Assembly: GCA_020638065.1 (NCBI GenBank)
Contig: JACKJG010000008.1
Span: 124,001 to 188,000 of the forward strand
From: Hyphomicrobiaceae bacterium
Lineage (GTDB): Bacteria > Pseudomonadota > Alphaproteobacteria > Rhizobiales > Devosiaceae
Length of the DNA stretch: 64,000 bases
Direction: 5' to 3'
A program made the position numbers and the translations under genes. The notes beneath the pieces were generated by a model. That model was not told where the DNA came from. It did not search any database and was given only the letters and a program-made list of their open reading frames with translations. Each line of letters begins with the position of its first letter. Position 1 is the stretch's first letter. Shown here piece by piece: positions 31,876 to 41,323 of this stretch.

Positions 31876-33222
31876 ATGAAATCGCTCATTTCGGAAATCG
31901 GGGCGATTGACGATTTCGAGGTCTTTGGCCGCGTCAAGACCGTGCAAGGCCTGTTGATCGAGGTCGTGGGACCGGTTCAGGAATTGCGGGTCGGTGGCCG
32001 CGTCATCATCGAGACGCGGGCGGAGCAGAAGCTCGAGACGGAAATCATCGGATTTCGCGACGGGCACGCGCTCTGTTTGCCCTTCGGATCGGTTGAGGGT
32101 GTGCGGCTCGGGTGCAAAGCCGTCTTCGCCCAGCACGACGGGGCGGTTTATCCCAGCGCTGACTGGCTGGGGCGGGTTCTGGATGCGTCCGGCAATCCTA
32201 TCGACGATCGCCCGGCTCCCCGGCAGGGAGACGTTGGCTGTTCGCTTCGTCAATCACCGTTGCCGGCCCACAAACGCGGAGCGGTGGGTGACCCCATCGA
32301 TCTTGGCGTGCGGGCGCTCAATACGTTCACAACGGTCTGCGAGGGTCAGCGGCTCGGTATCTTTGCCGGATCGGGTGTGGGCAAGTCGGTTCTGATGTCG
32401 ATGCTGGCGCGCAATACCGAGAGCGACGTTGCTGTCATCGGGTTGATCGGAGAACGCGGGCGGGAAGTCAGGGAGTTCATAACCGAACATCTGGGCGAGG
32501 AGGGGCTTAAACGTGCGATCGTGGTTGTCGCGACGTCGGACGAGTCCGCACTGATGCGCCGCCAGGCCGCCTATCTGACGCTGACCCTGGCGGAATATTT
32601 CCGCGATAAGGGCAAGCGGGTTCTGTGCATGATGGACAGTCTGACCCGTTTTGCCCAGGCTCAACGCGAGATTGGTCTGGCAATCGGCGAACCGCCGACG
32701 GCCAAGGGCTATCCGCCGACCGTGTTTTCGGAATTGCCGCGCTTGCTTGAGCGGGCCGGTCCGGGCCTCAAAAACTCGGGCTCCGTTACCGGACTATTTA
32801 CCGTTTTGGTGGAAGGTGATGACCACAATGAACCGATCGCGGATGCCGTCCGTGGGATTCTCGATGGGCACATTGTCATGGAGCGGGCTATTGCCGAGCG
32901 GGGTCGCTACCCGGCGGTCAATGTCCTGAGGTCCATCTCCCGCACGATGCCAGCGTGCGTGCCTGTCGAACACAGGCCCACCTTGCAGAAGGCGCGGGAG
33001 CTTCTGTCGGTGTTTGCCGATATGGAGGAACTGATCCGCTTGGGGGCGTATCGCAAGGGATCGGATCAAAAGGTGGACCGGGCTATCGCCAAGAACCCAG
33101 AGCTGGAGGCGTTTTTGAGCCAGCAACAGGGGGAAAAGACATCGCTGGACGAAGGCTATGCCCTTCTGACGGAAATTGTTGAGGACGATGAGCCGCGGAA
33201 GCTTCAGGGTAACACGACTTGA
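31876..33222 (+). CDS. fliI: Flagellar export ATPase FliI
   Basis: Hexameric ATPase that helps load substrates into the flagellar type III export apparatus. Walker A is AGSGVGKSVLM, Walker B is VLCMMDSLTRFAQAQRE, with GLIGERGREVREF and GSVTGLFTVLVEGDDHNEPI. 448 residues from the chosen ATG, which has GAGGAG five bases before it; an upstream GTG in frame has no such site. fliJ follows 20 bases later. Confidence 0.96.
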   Translation: MKSLISEIGAIDDFEVFGRVKTVQGLLIEVVGPVQELRVGGRVIIETRAEQKLETEIIGFRDGHALCLPFGSVEGVRLGCKAVFAQHDGAVYPSADWLGRVLDASGNPIDDRPAPRQGDVGCSLRQSPLPAHKRGAVGDPIDLGVRALNTFTTVCEGQRLGIFAGSGVGKSVLMSMLARNTESDVAVIGLIGERGREVREFITEHLGEEGLKRAIVVVATSDESALMRRQAAYLTLTLAEYFRDKGKRVLCMMDSLTRFAQAQREIGLAIGEPPTAKGYPPTVFSELPRLLERAGPGLKNSGSVTGLFTVLVEGDDHNEPIADAVRGILDGHIVMERAIAERGRYPAVNVLRSISRTMPACVPVEHRPTLQKARELLSVFADMEELIRLGAYRKGSDQKVDRAIAKNPELEAFLSQQQGEKTSLDEGYALLTEIVEDDEPRKLQGNTT

Positions 33223-33242
33223 TTGGGTAAGGAGTACAAGTC

Positions 33243-33653
33243 ATGAAGTCGCGGAACGAGAGCCTTATCAGGCTCAAGAAATTTCAGGTCGACGAGAAGC
33301 GACGGGCCGTGTCGCAGATCGAACTGATGATTGCCGATTTCGAACGAATGGCGGATGAGCTTGATCAGCAGATCGAGCTGGAACACCAGAAGACCGGCAT
33401 TTCGGATTCGGCGCATTTTGCCTATTCGACGTTTGCAAAGGCAGCGCTGCAGCGCCGGGACAACCTTCGCAATTCAGCCAACGACATGAAGGGGCAGCTT
33501 GAATCTGCCCAGGATGCGTTGGCCGAGGCGGTTGAGGATCTCAAAAAGGTCGAACTCCTCACCGAGCGCGAGCATCAGCGTGTCGATGCCGCGGAAGCCA
33601 AGGCCGAACAGGCCGAAATGGACGAACTGGGACGTCTGCGCTTCCGGCGCTGA
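33243..33653 (+). CDS. fliJ: Flagellar export chaperone/stalk protein FliJ
   Basis: Coiled-coil stalk protein that sits in the FliI ring and links it to FlhA. 136 residues, nearly all helical with heptads (LIRLKKFQVDEKRRAVSQIELMIADFERM...). It has the usual position right after fliI and the usual length. Sequence conservation in FliJ is low, so the call leans on context and shape. Confidence 0.85.
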   Translation: MKSRNESLIRLKKFQVDEKRRAVSQIELMIADFERMADELDQQIELEHQKTGISDSAHFAYSTFAKAALQRRDNLRNSANDMKGQLESAQDALAEAVEDLKKVELLTEREHQRVDAAEAKAEQAEMDELGRLRFRR

Positions 33654-33691
33654 TCCGGCTTACTCATCGCCAAACCTCAAGCCGCCGAAGC

Positions 33692-33709
33692 CTTACCCTT
33701 CGCGCGGCT
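33692..33709. repeat. 18-bp direct repeat, copy 1
   Basis: CTTACCCTTCGCGCGGCT recurs exactly at 34440-34457. This copy covers the C-terminal codons and stop of the exported protein gene. Confidence 0.6.
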
Positions 33710-34343
33710 CGTTGTTTTGCTTTTTCTTGTTCTTGATGCTTCCGTCCGGCGGGTTCTGCTGCGCGGAGGCATCGTTGGTTTCGAGACCGGTGTGGCCTTG
33801 AGGCGTTTCAGAGCCGGCCGGCAGCGGCTGGACGAGACCCAATTGCGCCGGCAAATCCGGCTGGGCGGCGAGAAGTGAGTCAAGAAACGCATTGACGCAT
33901 TCAACCCTGACTTGCTCCTGGGTCTCCAAATGCAGGTCGAAACCGTGGGGCGCGAGCATCAGGTTGGTAATCGTGCCGCGATATTCCTCGCCGTTCAGCC
34001 AAGCTTTGCCCGTACCCCAGGTCCCCTGGGTGAGAAACACGTCGACCGTGACCATCGCGCCCGTGGGTGCAAACAGGTTGGTCAAAACATGCAGCGTGCC
34101 TGGAATTTCGCCGGCACGGCCCAGCTTGATGAGCAATTGCATCTGGGTTCGGTCGGTTGACCAGTCGACCCCGGTCGATCCCGCATATTGAAAAAGATCG
34201 ACGATGGCGTCGCCTTCAAGCGGGACGCCCTGATATGTGGTTTGGCAATGCAGTTCTGCAACCGGTAGTCCTTGAGCGCTCAGTGAGGTGGCCCAGCCAG
34301 CGAACCCAAGCACGAGGGCAACGCACTTGACAGATTTGGACAT
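33693..34343 (-). CDS. Exported protein of unknown function
   Basis: A signal peptide (CVALVLGFAGWATSLSAQG) is followed by a domain of about 130 residues with IVDLFQYAGSTGVDWSTDRTQ and GTWGTGKAWLNGEEYRGTI, then a disordered C-terminal tail rich in Gln/Asn/Lys. No family was recognised. It is convergent with fliJ with a 39-base gap. An 18-base copy of its last codons recurs about 100 bases upstream of its start. Confidence 0.65.
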   Translation of the reverse strand: MSKSVKCVALVLGFAGWATSLSAQGLPVAELHCQTTYQGVPLEGDAIVDLFQYAGSTGVDWSTDRTQMQLLIKLGRAGEIPGTLHVLTNLFAPTGAMVTVDVFLTQGTWGTGKAWLNGEEYRGTITNLMLAPHGFDLHLETQEQVRVECVNAFLDSLLAAQPDLPAQLGLVQPLPAGSETPQGHTGLETNDASAQQNPPDGSIKNKKKQNNEPREG

Positions 34344-34439
34344 TGGGATCTCTCCGATTTCTGATGTGAAAGCAAAGAAAGATCACACACGCTGAACCCA
34401 GTGTGAACGGGCAGAAATAGTGCCCTCTCTGGCCAAAGT

Positions 34440-34457
34440 CTTACCCTTCGCGCGGCT
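34440..34457. repeat. 18-bp direct repeat, copy 2
   Basis: Exact second copy of the sequence at the stop of the upstream exported-protein gene. It lies between that gene and the small membrane protein gene, on the same strand sense, and may be a remnant of a duplicated gene end. Confidence 0.55.
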
Positions 34458-34467
34458 TCTGGCAATG

Positions 34468-34504
34468 AACAAAAGCCGGTGCCCACCGTCCCCGTGGGCA
34501 CCGG
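34468..34504 (-). terminator. Terminator after small membrane protein gene
   Basis: Minus-strand CCGGTGCCCA / TGGGCACCGG, a 10-bp stem with a nine-base loop, is followed by CTTTTG. A second small hairpin (CCCGTG / CACGGG) lies between it and the gene. Confidence 0.7.
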
Positions 34505-34548
34505 AACCCGTGCACGGCACGGGCCGCCTCAGCAGCTCAAATAGCTGG

Positions 34549-34749
34549 TTAGTTCTTCTTCAGCACACGATCAAGGCGCATGGCGATCAGGATCGCCACC
34601 GGAATGCCGGCGATTGCGCCGCCGATGCCCGCCCACATCATGGCGTTTCCGTCATAGGAATGCAGGTCCATCGTCAGGATGGCAGTAATGGCGATGCCCA
34701 TGAGCACGGGCGCCGCCAGAAGATAGATCATGCCAGTCAATCTCAGCAT
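34549..34749 (-). CDS. Small two-helix membrane protein
   Basis: 66 residues with two hydrophobic helices (MIYLLAAPVLMGIAITAIL and MMWAGIGGAIAGIPVAILIAM) joined by a short polar loop and ending in a basic tail. The opening MLRLTGMIYLLAAPVLMG resembles a short alphaproteobacterial family often labelled 'CTP synthetase' in databases, a label I think is wrong. The ATG is set by a strong GGAGG ribosome site. Role unknown. Confidence 0.7.
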   Translation of the reverse strand: MLRLTGMIYLLAAPVLMGIAITAILTMDLHSYDGNAMMWAGIGGAIAGIPVAILIAMRLDRVLKKN

Positions 34750-34898
34750 TTTGTCCTCCAGAGCCAGAAGTCGTTGCGCGCAAATTGCCCGGATGAAGGG
34801 AAACGACATTGATTTAGCGCAAGTATTTCTTTGGAGCCGGGGAAACGGGGGAATTGACGGCAGAATGGCAGCAGGTCATCGTGCGGTGCGAGGTTGGG

Positions 34899-36284
34899 AT
34901 GTTCATCAGTGTTTTTGACGTCTTCAAGGTCAGTGTAGGGCCATCGTCGTCGCATACGATGGGCCCGATGCGGGCCGCACGAGATTTCCGGGACCGGGCC
35001 GCGATGCTCGATGCGGCGGCTACCGAGGGCGCCCGGCTGGTTTGCATTCTTCTGGGTTCGCTTGCCTATACCGGGGTGGGGCACAGAACCCATTCGGCGG
35101 TACTGATCGGCTGGGGTGGAATTCGCCCGGCGACCTTCGACCGTTCGGAGGCCGGAGTACTTTTGGACCGGATAGCGGGCGAGCGCAGCATTTCGCTCGA
35201 TGACGGACGGCGCATCTCGGTCGATCCGGAAAGCGCGGTAATCGAGGATCGTACGCGCAAGCCGCTATTTCATGCCAATGAGATGCAGATGCGGCTGGTT
35301 TCGCCGAATGATGAGGTGCTTCTCGAACAGACCTATTGTTCGATTGGCGGCGGGTTCGTTCTGACGGCGGACGAAATGGTTTCGCGGGACACGCTGCTCG
35401 AAGAATTCGACGCCGTGCCTTATGGTTTCAAATCGTCGGAACAGATGCTCGACATGGCGCGCGAAAGCCAACTCAGCATTGCGGGCATGAAGCGGGAAAA
35501 CGAGCGCGCCTTTGCGCCGGACCGGGACGTTGATGCGGGCCTCAACGAGGTCTGGGAGGTCATGAATGCGTGCATTGAGCGCGGTCTTGCCGGTGATGGC
35601 ATTTTGCCCGGCGGCTTGAATGTCCGGCGCCGCGCCAAGGCGGTGGCCAGCAATCTGGCCGCAAAGGCGGGCGCCAATCAGCAACCCCTGCACAGTGCCA
35701 TGGACTGGCTGGCCGCCTATGCCATGGCCGTCAATGAAGAGAACGCGGCGGGCGGGCAGGTGGTGACCGCGCCAACCAACGGTGCGGCGGGCGTCATTCC
35801 GGCGACCATTCGCTATTATCTCGAACATGTCCCGGGTGCTTCGACCTCCCATATTCCGGACATGTTGCTGACTGCTGCGGCAATCGGCGGGTTGATCAAA
35901 TTCAATGCCTCGATTTCCGGCGCCGAAGTGGGGTGTCAGGGCGAAGTCGGATCGGCCGCGGCGATGGCAGCGGGTGCGATCTGCGCGGCGATGGGCGGCA
36001 CGCCGGCGCAGGTCGAGAACGCGGCTGAAATCGCACTCGAACATCACCTCGGCATGACCTGTGATCCGGTCAAGGGGCTGGTGCAGGTGCCGTGCATCGA
36101 GCGTAACGGCATGGGCGCGGTCAAGGCGGTGGCGGCCGCCTCGCTGGCGCTGGCGGGCGACGGCACGCATCTGGTGTCGCTCGATGCCTGCATCGAGACC
36201 ATGAGAGTGACCGGCCGCGACATGGACAGCAATTACAAGGAAACCTCGCTCGGCGGGCTGAGCGTTTCCGTGCCGGGATGTTGA
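34899..36284 (+). CDS. sdaA: L-serine ammonia-lyase, iron-sulphur type
   Basis: Deaminates serine to pyruvate with a [4Fe-4S] cluster. The beta-domain opening MFISVFDVFKVSVGPSSSHTMGPMRAA is diagnostic. The alpha domain carries NGAAGVIPA, GCQGEVGSAAAMAAG and the cluster-region Cys residues in MTCDPVKGLVQVPCIERN. 461 residues matches the single-chain bacterial enzyme. GAGGTTGGG precedes the ATG; the frame extends upstream without support. Apparently monocistronic. Confidence 0.95.
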   Translation: MFISVFDVFKVSVGPSSSHTMGPMRAARDFRDRAAMLDAAATEGARLVCILLGSLAYTGVGHRTHSAVLIGWGGIRPATFDRSEAGVLLDRIAGERSISLDDGRRISVDPESAVIEDRTRKPLFHANEMQMRLVSPNDEVLLEQTYCSIGGGFVLTADEMVSRDTLLEEFDAVPYGFKSSEQMLDMARESQLSIAGMKRENERAFAPDRDVDAGLNEVWEVMNACIERGLAGDGILPGGLNVRRRAKAVASNLAAKAGANQQPLHSAMDWLAAYAMAVNEENAAGGQVVTAPTNGAAGVIPATIRYYLEHVPGASTSHIPDMLLTAAAIGGLIKFNASISGAEVGCQGEVGSAAAMAAGAICAAMGGTPAQVENAAEIALEHHLGMTCDPVKGLVQVPCIERNGMGAVKAVAAASLALAGDGTHLVSLDACIETMRVTGRDMDSNYKETSLGGLSVSVPGC

Positions 36285-36505
36285 CCCGCTTGGGCCCCGG
36301 CCTGGGTCCACGTCCAGCGTCCGAAAAAGTTCCTTGAACCTCCTGGTTCCGTTCAGCGTCTTAACTTCTGCAATGCTGGTTTGGCGGGCGTCAACCCTGT
36401 GGGCAAAATCCCGCTTCTCTGCATCGCAATCAACATGGTATTTTGTGCGGGCCCGGGGCGCTCTGCACAACGTCTTGGCTTGGCCCCGGGGGAGTTCTAG
36501 CCGAT

Positions 36506-37462
36506 ATGATTGTTATCGATACGGAGCGCGTGGCGCCCAAAGAACGGTTTTCATACTGGGTCGATACCATCGGTGCCGATTTCTTTCCGATAGATGCTGA
36601 GGAAATAGAAGGATCCGACGCACCCTTTACCGGACAGATTGAGGCAAGTTTGATAGGCGACGTCACGGTTACCCGGCATGTCGCCTCGCCCTACAAATTG
36701 AAACGGACGCCGCGTTCGATTTCGCGGGCCGAAAAGAATTTCGTGACGGTCGGCATTCCCTACAGTTCCGCGCCGGTGATCCAGTCATTTGGTGACAGTC
36801 AACTTGTTGCGCGGCGCGGCGATGTTATCGTCTACGACATAGACAGCGCGCACGATGTCTGGGGTCCGGATTCGAGCAGTGAGTTGAGCGTTTTCGTGCC
36901 GCGAGAGCGTCTCGAGAACTATCTGGGCCGTGTACCCCGGTTCTCGCCAAGATATCTCAGGCCGAACGACCCGTTGACCACGATGCTAAGGGCGCTCGGA
37001 CATAGCCTTTATCAGTTGCGACCGGGAGATTTGCGTCAGGAAGGCAGTCTGTCGGATGTCGCGGCGCATCTTGTTTCGATTGCCTATGGCCTTCACCCAG
37101 AAGCCGATCAGACGATTGGGCGATCGCTAGCCGAAGCACGAGTCCTGCAAGCCAAGCTCTTCATTCAGGCACATTGTTCTGACCCCCGTCTGGACGTGAA
37201 GATGGTTGCCCGCCATATCGGGATTTCGGTGCGCCGGTTGCAGTCCCTTTTCGAACGCGAAGGGGCAAGCGCAAGCCGATGCATTTCAGAGGCGCGAATG
37301 GCGCGCGCGCACGACCTCATCGTGCGTCGGCACGATCTTTCGGTTCAGGAAATCGCGTGGGCAAGCGGGTTCTATTCGCTGTCGACGTTCTATCGATCCT
37401 TCGCGGAGGCCTTCGGCTCATCGCCGGCCCGCTACCGCGACGGCAGCGAGCCCAAAGGCTGA
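36506..37462 (+). CDS. AraC-family transcription regulator
   Basis: N-terminal AraC_binding_2-like sensor domain (about residues 10-180: RHVASPYKLKRT, LVARRGDVIVYDIDSAHDVWG) and a C-terminal double helix-turn-helix (about 215-310: VARHIGISVRRLQSLFEREG, VQEIAWASGFYSLSTFYRSFAEAFGSSPARYR). 318 residues is normal. GGGGGAG lies upstream of the ATG at loose spacing. It directly precedes the tandem propeller-RTX pair in the same direction, so it may control them (inference). Confidence 0.9.
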   Translation: MIVIDTERVAPKERFSYWVDTIGADFFPIDAEEIEGSDAPFTGQIEASLIGDVTVTRHVASPYKLKRTPRSISRAEKNFVTVGIPYSSAPVIQSFGDSQLVARRGDVIVYDIDSAHDVWGPDSSSELSVFVPRERLENYLGRVPRFSPRYLRPNDPLTTMLRALGHSLYQLRPGDLRQEGSLSDVAAHLVSIAYGLHPEADQTIGRSLAEARVLQAKLFIQAHCSDPRLDVKMVARHIGISVRRLQSLFEREGASASRCISEARMARAHDLIVRRHDLSVQEIAWASGFYSLSTFYRSFAEAFGSSPARYRDGSEPKG

Positions 37463-37671
37463 GCGTTCTTTCGCTTCCCAAATTCTGAAGAAGCCTTCCC
37501 AAATCACGCTATTTCAAGGGGCGGACCTGTCGTGGGTCGGCCGCGCCCTCTAACCGATTGCGACCGCCCGGCAGAACTGCCCGCCGGTCCGGACCCTAGA
37601 CATTTTGGTTATTCGATGCTGCGGCGCGCTTTGCGCCAGACACCCATCTTCCAACAATCGGGCGCCTTAAC

Positions 37672-39450
37672 ATGAGTTCCAATGCGACTGCTCAAAACGA
37701 AACCCTCGTCAACACATTCACTGCCAACGATCAGACCATGCCCGCTATTGCTGTCCTTGCCGACGGCGGGTGGGTCGTTGCTTGGGCAAGCGATCTGCAG
37801 GATGGTTCCGGCTACGGCGTCTACTTTCAACGTTACGACAAGGACGGCGCGGCGGTTGGGGTCGAGACCCTTGCCAACACCACCACGACCGGCAGTCAGA
37901 TCTCGCCGGTCGTAACCGGGCTTGCCGACGGCGGATTCGTGATTGCCTGGGCGGACTCCGCAGCGGATGGAGACAGCTACGGCATATTCCAGCAGCGGTT
38001 CGACGAGAACGCATCCAAACTCGGTGCCGAAATTCAGGTCAACACTTACACGACCCTAGCTCAGTCGGAGCCCGCAATCACTGCTCTCAGCGGTGGGGGT
38101 TGGGTCGTTTCTTGGGAGAGCGCCAGCCAGGATACGAGTAGCTACGGCGTCTATCAGCAGTCGTTCGGGGCCGATGGTACGCCAATCGGATCGGAAACTC
38201 CGGTTAACACGACCACTCTTTCCGGCCAGGAGAACCCGGATGTGGCGGGTCTGATCGATGGCGGCTGGGTTGAGGTCTGGATGTCCTATACTCAGGACGG
38301 ATCGTTCTATGGCGTCTACATGCAGCGCTTTGCGGCCAATGGTGTCGCTGTCGGCAGCGAAACCCTGGTCAACACCACGACCAATGACAAGCAGCAAGAT
38401 CCGTCTGTCACGGCGCTTGCCGATGGCGGATTTGTCGTCGTCTGGGACAGCAATCTGCAGGACGGCGATCTCTTCGGTGTCTATATGCAGCGGTATGACC
38501 GCGACGGTCATCCGGTCGGCGGCGAGACGCAGGTCAATCTCTACGAAACGGGATCCCAATTTGCGTCTGATGTTGCTGCTCTTGCAGATGGTGGTTGGGT
38601 GGTTTCGTGGACCGGTCTGTCTTTCGACGGCGGGTTCGATGTCCTAGTGCAACGCTATGATGTTCACGGAAACGCCGTCGGCGGCGAAACGCGAGTCAAC
38701 GCATCGCCGCTTTCTACGGTAACGCGGCCACAAGTCGAGGCGCGCGGTGACGGAGGCTGGGTCGTCAGTTGGGCCGGCGATGATGGTTCGAGTACAGGTA
38801 TCCACCAGCGTGTCTTCGTGCCGGATATCGAGGGCACCGCCCATGGCGACAAACTGTCCGGCACCCAGTTCAGCGAGAGCATTTTCGGATTTGGCGGCAA
38901 TGATATTCTCGACGGCAGGGGCGGTGGAGACATTCTCGTCGGCGGCTTCGGCAATGACACGTACGTGGTCGACGCTGCTGACGACCAGGTGCAAGAAACC
39001 GGCGCCGGGCAAGGACGCGACACCGTCAAATCGGCGATTACGTTTTCGCTTCAGACCCTGGCCTTTGTCGAGAACCTGACACTCACAGGCACCAAAAGCC
39101 GGAATGCAACCGGCAATTCCGGCGACAATCGCATCACCGGAAACGAAGGAAAGAACCGCATCGATGGGCGAGAAGGCGATGACATCCTCAAGGGTGGCGG
39201 AAAAGCGGATACGTTCGTGTTCAAGACGGGATGGGATCATGACAGCATTGTCGATTTCCTCACAACCGGGGCAAAGCACGACATCGTTGATCTCTCCGCC
39301 CTTGCTTCGGTGACCGGCTGGAAGGATCTGAAAAACCACCACATGTCGCAGGTCGGCAAGGACGTTGTGATCGACGGTCTGAACGGGGACGTTCTGACGC
39401 TCAAGCATGTCCAGATGACGGATCTCAGCGCCGTCGATTTCATTTTCTGA
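37672..39450 (+). CDS. Secreted protein: seven-repeat propeller plus RTX-type tail (member B)
   Basis: Likely an extracellular protein exported by a type I system; role unknown. Residues ~1-380 contain exactly seven repeats of ~49 residues with cores ADGGWVVAW, ADGGFVIAW, GGGWVVSW, DGGWVEVW, ADGGFVVVW, ADGGWVVSW and DGGWVVSW. Each is followed by QDG-GVYxQRYD-DG and ETxVNTTT strands. The tail has GGNDILDGRGGGDILVGGFGNDTYVV, GREGDDILKGGGKADTFVF, and an 80-residue C-terminal cassette ending AVDFIF. No N-terminal signal peptide. The neighbouring gene is its closest paralogue. Confidence 0.85.
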   Translation: MSSNATAQNETLVNTFTANDQTMPAIAVLADGGWVVAWASDLQDGSGYGVYFQRYDKDGAAVGVETLANTTTTGSQISPVVTGLADGGFVIAWADSAADGDSYGIFQQRFDENASKLGAEIQVNTYTTLAQSEPAITALSGGGWVVSWESASQDTSSYGVYQQSFGADGTPIGSETPVNTTTLSGQENPDVAGLIDGGWVEVWMSYTQDGSFYGVYMQRFAANGVAVGSETLVNTTTNDKQQDPSVTALADGGFVVVWDSNLQDGDLFGVYMQRYDRDGHPVGGETQVNLYETGSQFASDVAALADGGWVVSWTGLSFDGGFDVLVQRYDVHGNAVGGETRVNASPLSTVTRPQVEARGDGGWVVSWAGDDGSSTGIHQRVFVPDIEGTAHGDKLSGTQFSESIFGFGGNDILDGRGGGDILVGGFGNDTYVVDAADDQVQETGAGQGRDTVKSAITFSLQTLAFVENLTLTGTKSRNATGNSGDNRITGNEGKNRIDGREGDDILKGGGKADTFVFKTGWDHDSIVDFLTTGAKHDIVDLSALASVTGWKDLKNHHMSQVGKDVVIDGLNGDVLTLKHVQMTDLSAVDFIF

Positions 39451-39529
39451 ACGTTTGCGAACTTCGTGAACCGTTGAACCTTTGTGGGCGTTAACGGCTC
39501 AGCATGGAAACCAGTGGAGTGGATTAATC

Positions 39530-41323
39530 ATGTCGTCACGTGCAACCGGCCAATCGGAAGTCCAGGTCAATTCGCGAACCGTCGATGACCAAAAGGAAAT
39601 CAGTATCACGTCGCTCGCCAATGGCGGTTGGGTTGTGACCTGGGACAGTTTTGCCGACAATCATGGTAACGATTGGGGAATCTATCAGCAATTGTTCGCA
39701 GCTTCCGGCGCGATGCTCGGCACGGAGCAGCGCGTAAATACAACAACGACCGACTGGCAGCTGGAATCGACATCGTGCGCTCTGGCGGACGGAGGATGGG
39801 TCGTCGCGTGGAAAAGCAATCTGCAGGACGGTTCCGGGTATGGCACCTATTTTCAGCGGTTCGATTCAACAGGCGCAAAGGTTGGCGTCGAGACCCTGAT
39901 TAACACGACCACGGCGGGCGGGCAGGTTGCGCCGCATCTGGCCGCGCTGGCTGATGGAGGTTGGATCGCCGCCTGGGATTCACTGCAGGACCCGGATGCG
40001 AGCGTTGGTGCGTTTCTTCAGCGGTTCGATGCGGACGGGAACGCGGTTGGAACCGAGACCGAAATCAACGTCAATACGACCAACAACCAGAACGTTGACG
40101 ACATCGTCGCCTTGGCTGACGGCGGCTGGGTCATCGTCTGGGAAAGCTTTCTGCAAGACGGCAGCAGCACGGGCGTCTATCAGACCCGATACAATGCCTC
40201 CGGAACGGCAATTACCGGCGATCTGCTGGTTAATACGTACACAACGTCCGATCAGTCAGACGCTGCTGCGGTGGCGCTCGATGATGGCGGCTGGGTGGTT
40301 ACGTGGAACAGCAACGGCCAGGACGGTGACAGTTTCGGCATCTACCAGCAGCGCTACGACCGGGACGGCGCGGCCATGGGTCCCGAGACGCAGGTTCACA
40401 CAACGATCACCGGCGTGCAGGCCAATTCATCCGTCGCATCTCTCCGCGACGGTGGCTGGGTTGTCGCCTGGAAAAGCGAACATGTCGACGCAGACGCAAC
40501 CGGCATCGTCCAGCAGCGTTTTGATGCGGACGGCCACAAGGTCGGCACCGAGACGGTCGTGAACGTTACGTTTGCGGACATCCAGCAAAATCCTGTGGTC
40601 ACCGCGCTCGGCAATGGCGGATGGATTGTTGCGTGGGAAAGCTACGGGCAGGACGGCGACAAACTGGGCGTCTACCAGCGCGTGTTCATGCCGGATGTCG
40701 AAGGCACATCAAAGTCGGATACGCTTGTTGGTACCCGCTGGAACGAAACGATCATCGGACATTCCGGGAATGACGCGCTCAAGGGCGGCGGCGGTGACGA
40801 TGTAATGGTGGGCGGATATGGAAACGACACCTATTATGTCAATTCGGTTGGCGACCAGGTGCAGGAAACGGCAGCGACGCAGGGACACGATCTGGTCAGA
40901 TCGTCGATATCCTATTCGCTGTTTTCAAATGTCTTTCTTGAAGACCTCAGATTGACGGGCGGGCAAGACATAACCGGGCGCGGCAATGCCGGTGACAACC
41001 TCATCGTGGGAAACAAGGGACAAAATTCCCTTGAGGGCCGCAGCGGAAATGATCAGCTGCGCGGCGGAAAGGGCGTGGATGCTTTCGTTTTCAAAACCGG
41101 CTGGGACCACGACACTGTCCTTGATTTCCATGCGACGGGATCTGACAACGACCTAATCGACTTATCCGGGCTTGGCTCCGTGACGGGTTGGAACGATCTG
41201 AAAAACCACCACCTGACGCAGGTGGGCAAGGACATCGTAATCGATGGACTCAATGGGGATATCCTGACGCTGAATCACGTCAAGCTCGCCGACCTCGACA
41301 AGACGGATTTCATTTTTCACTGA
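39530..41323 (+). CDS. Secreted protein: seven-repeat propeller plus RTX-type tail (member C)
   Basis: Tandem paralogue of the preceding gene. Seven repeats again, with cores ANGGWVVTW, ADGGWVVAW, ADGGWIAAW, ADGGWVIVW, DDGGWVVTW, RDGGWVVAW and GNGGWIVAW. The tail has GNDALKGGGGDDVMVGGYGNDTYYV, RSGNDQLRGGKGVDAFVF and a C-terminal cassette (FKTGWDHDTVLDF...DIVIDGLNGDILTL) nearly matching member B. No N-terminal signal. TGGAG precedes the chosen ATG. The last 14 bases overlap the opposite-strand TetR gene. Confidence 0.85.
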   Translation: MSSRATGQSEVQVNSRTVDDQKEISITSLANGGWVVTWDSFADNHGNDWGIYQQLFAASGAMLGTEQRVNTTTTDWQLESTSCALADGGWVVAWKSNLQDGSGYGTYFQRFDSTGAKVGVETLINTTTAGGQVAPHLAALADGGWIAAWDSLQDPDASVGAFLQRFDADGNAVGTETEINVNTTNNQNVDDIVALADGGWVIVWESFLQDGSSTGVYQTRYNASGTAITGDLLVNTYTTSDQSDAAAVALDDGGWVVTWNSNGQDGDSFGIYQQRYDRDGAAMGPETQVHTTITGVQANSSVASLRDGGWVVAWKSEHVDADATGIVQQRFDADGHKVGTETVVNVTFADIQQNPVVTALGNGGWIVAWESYGQDGDKLGVYQRVFMPDVEGTSKSDTLVGTRWNETIIGHSGNDALKGGGGDDVMVGGYGNDTYYVNSVGDQVQETAATQGHDLVRSSISYSLFSNVFLEDLRLTGGQDITGRGNAGDNLIVGNKGQNSLEGRSGNDQLRGGKGVDAFVFKTGWDHDTVLDFHATGSDNDLIDLSGLGSVTGWNDLKNHHLTQVGKDIVIDGLNGDILTLNHVKLADLDKTDFIFH

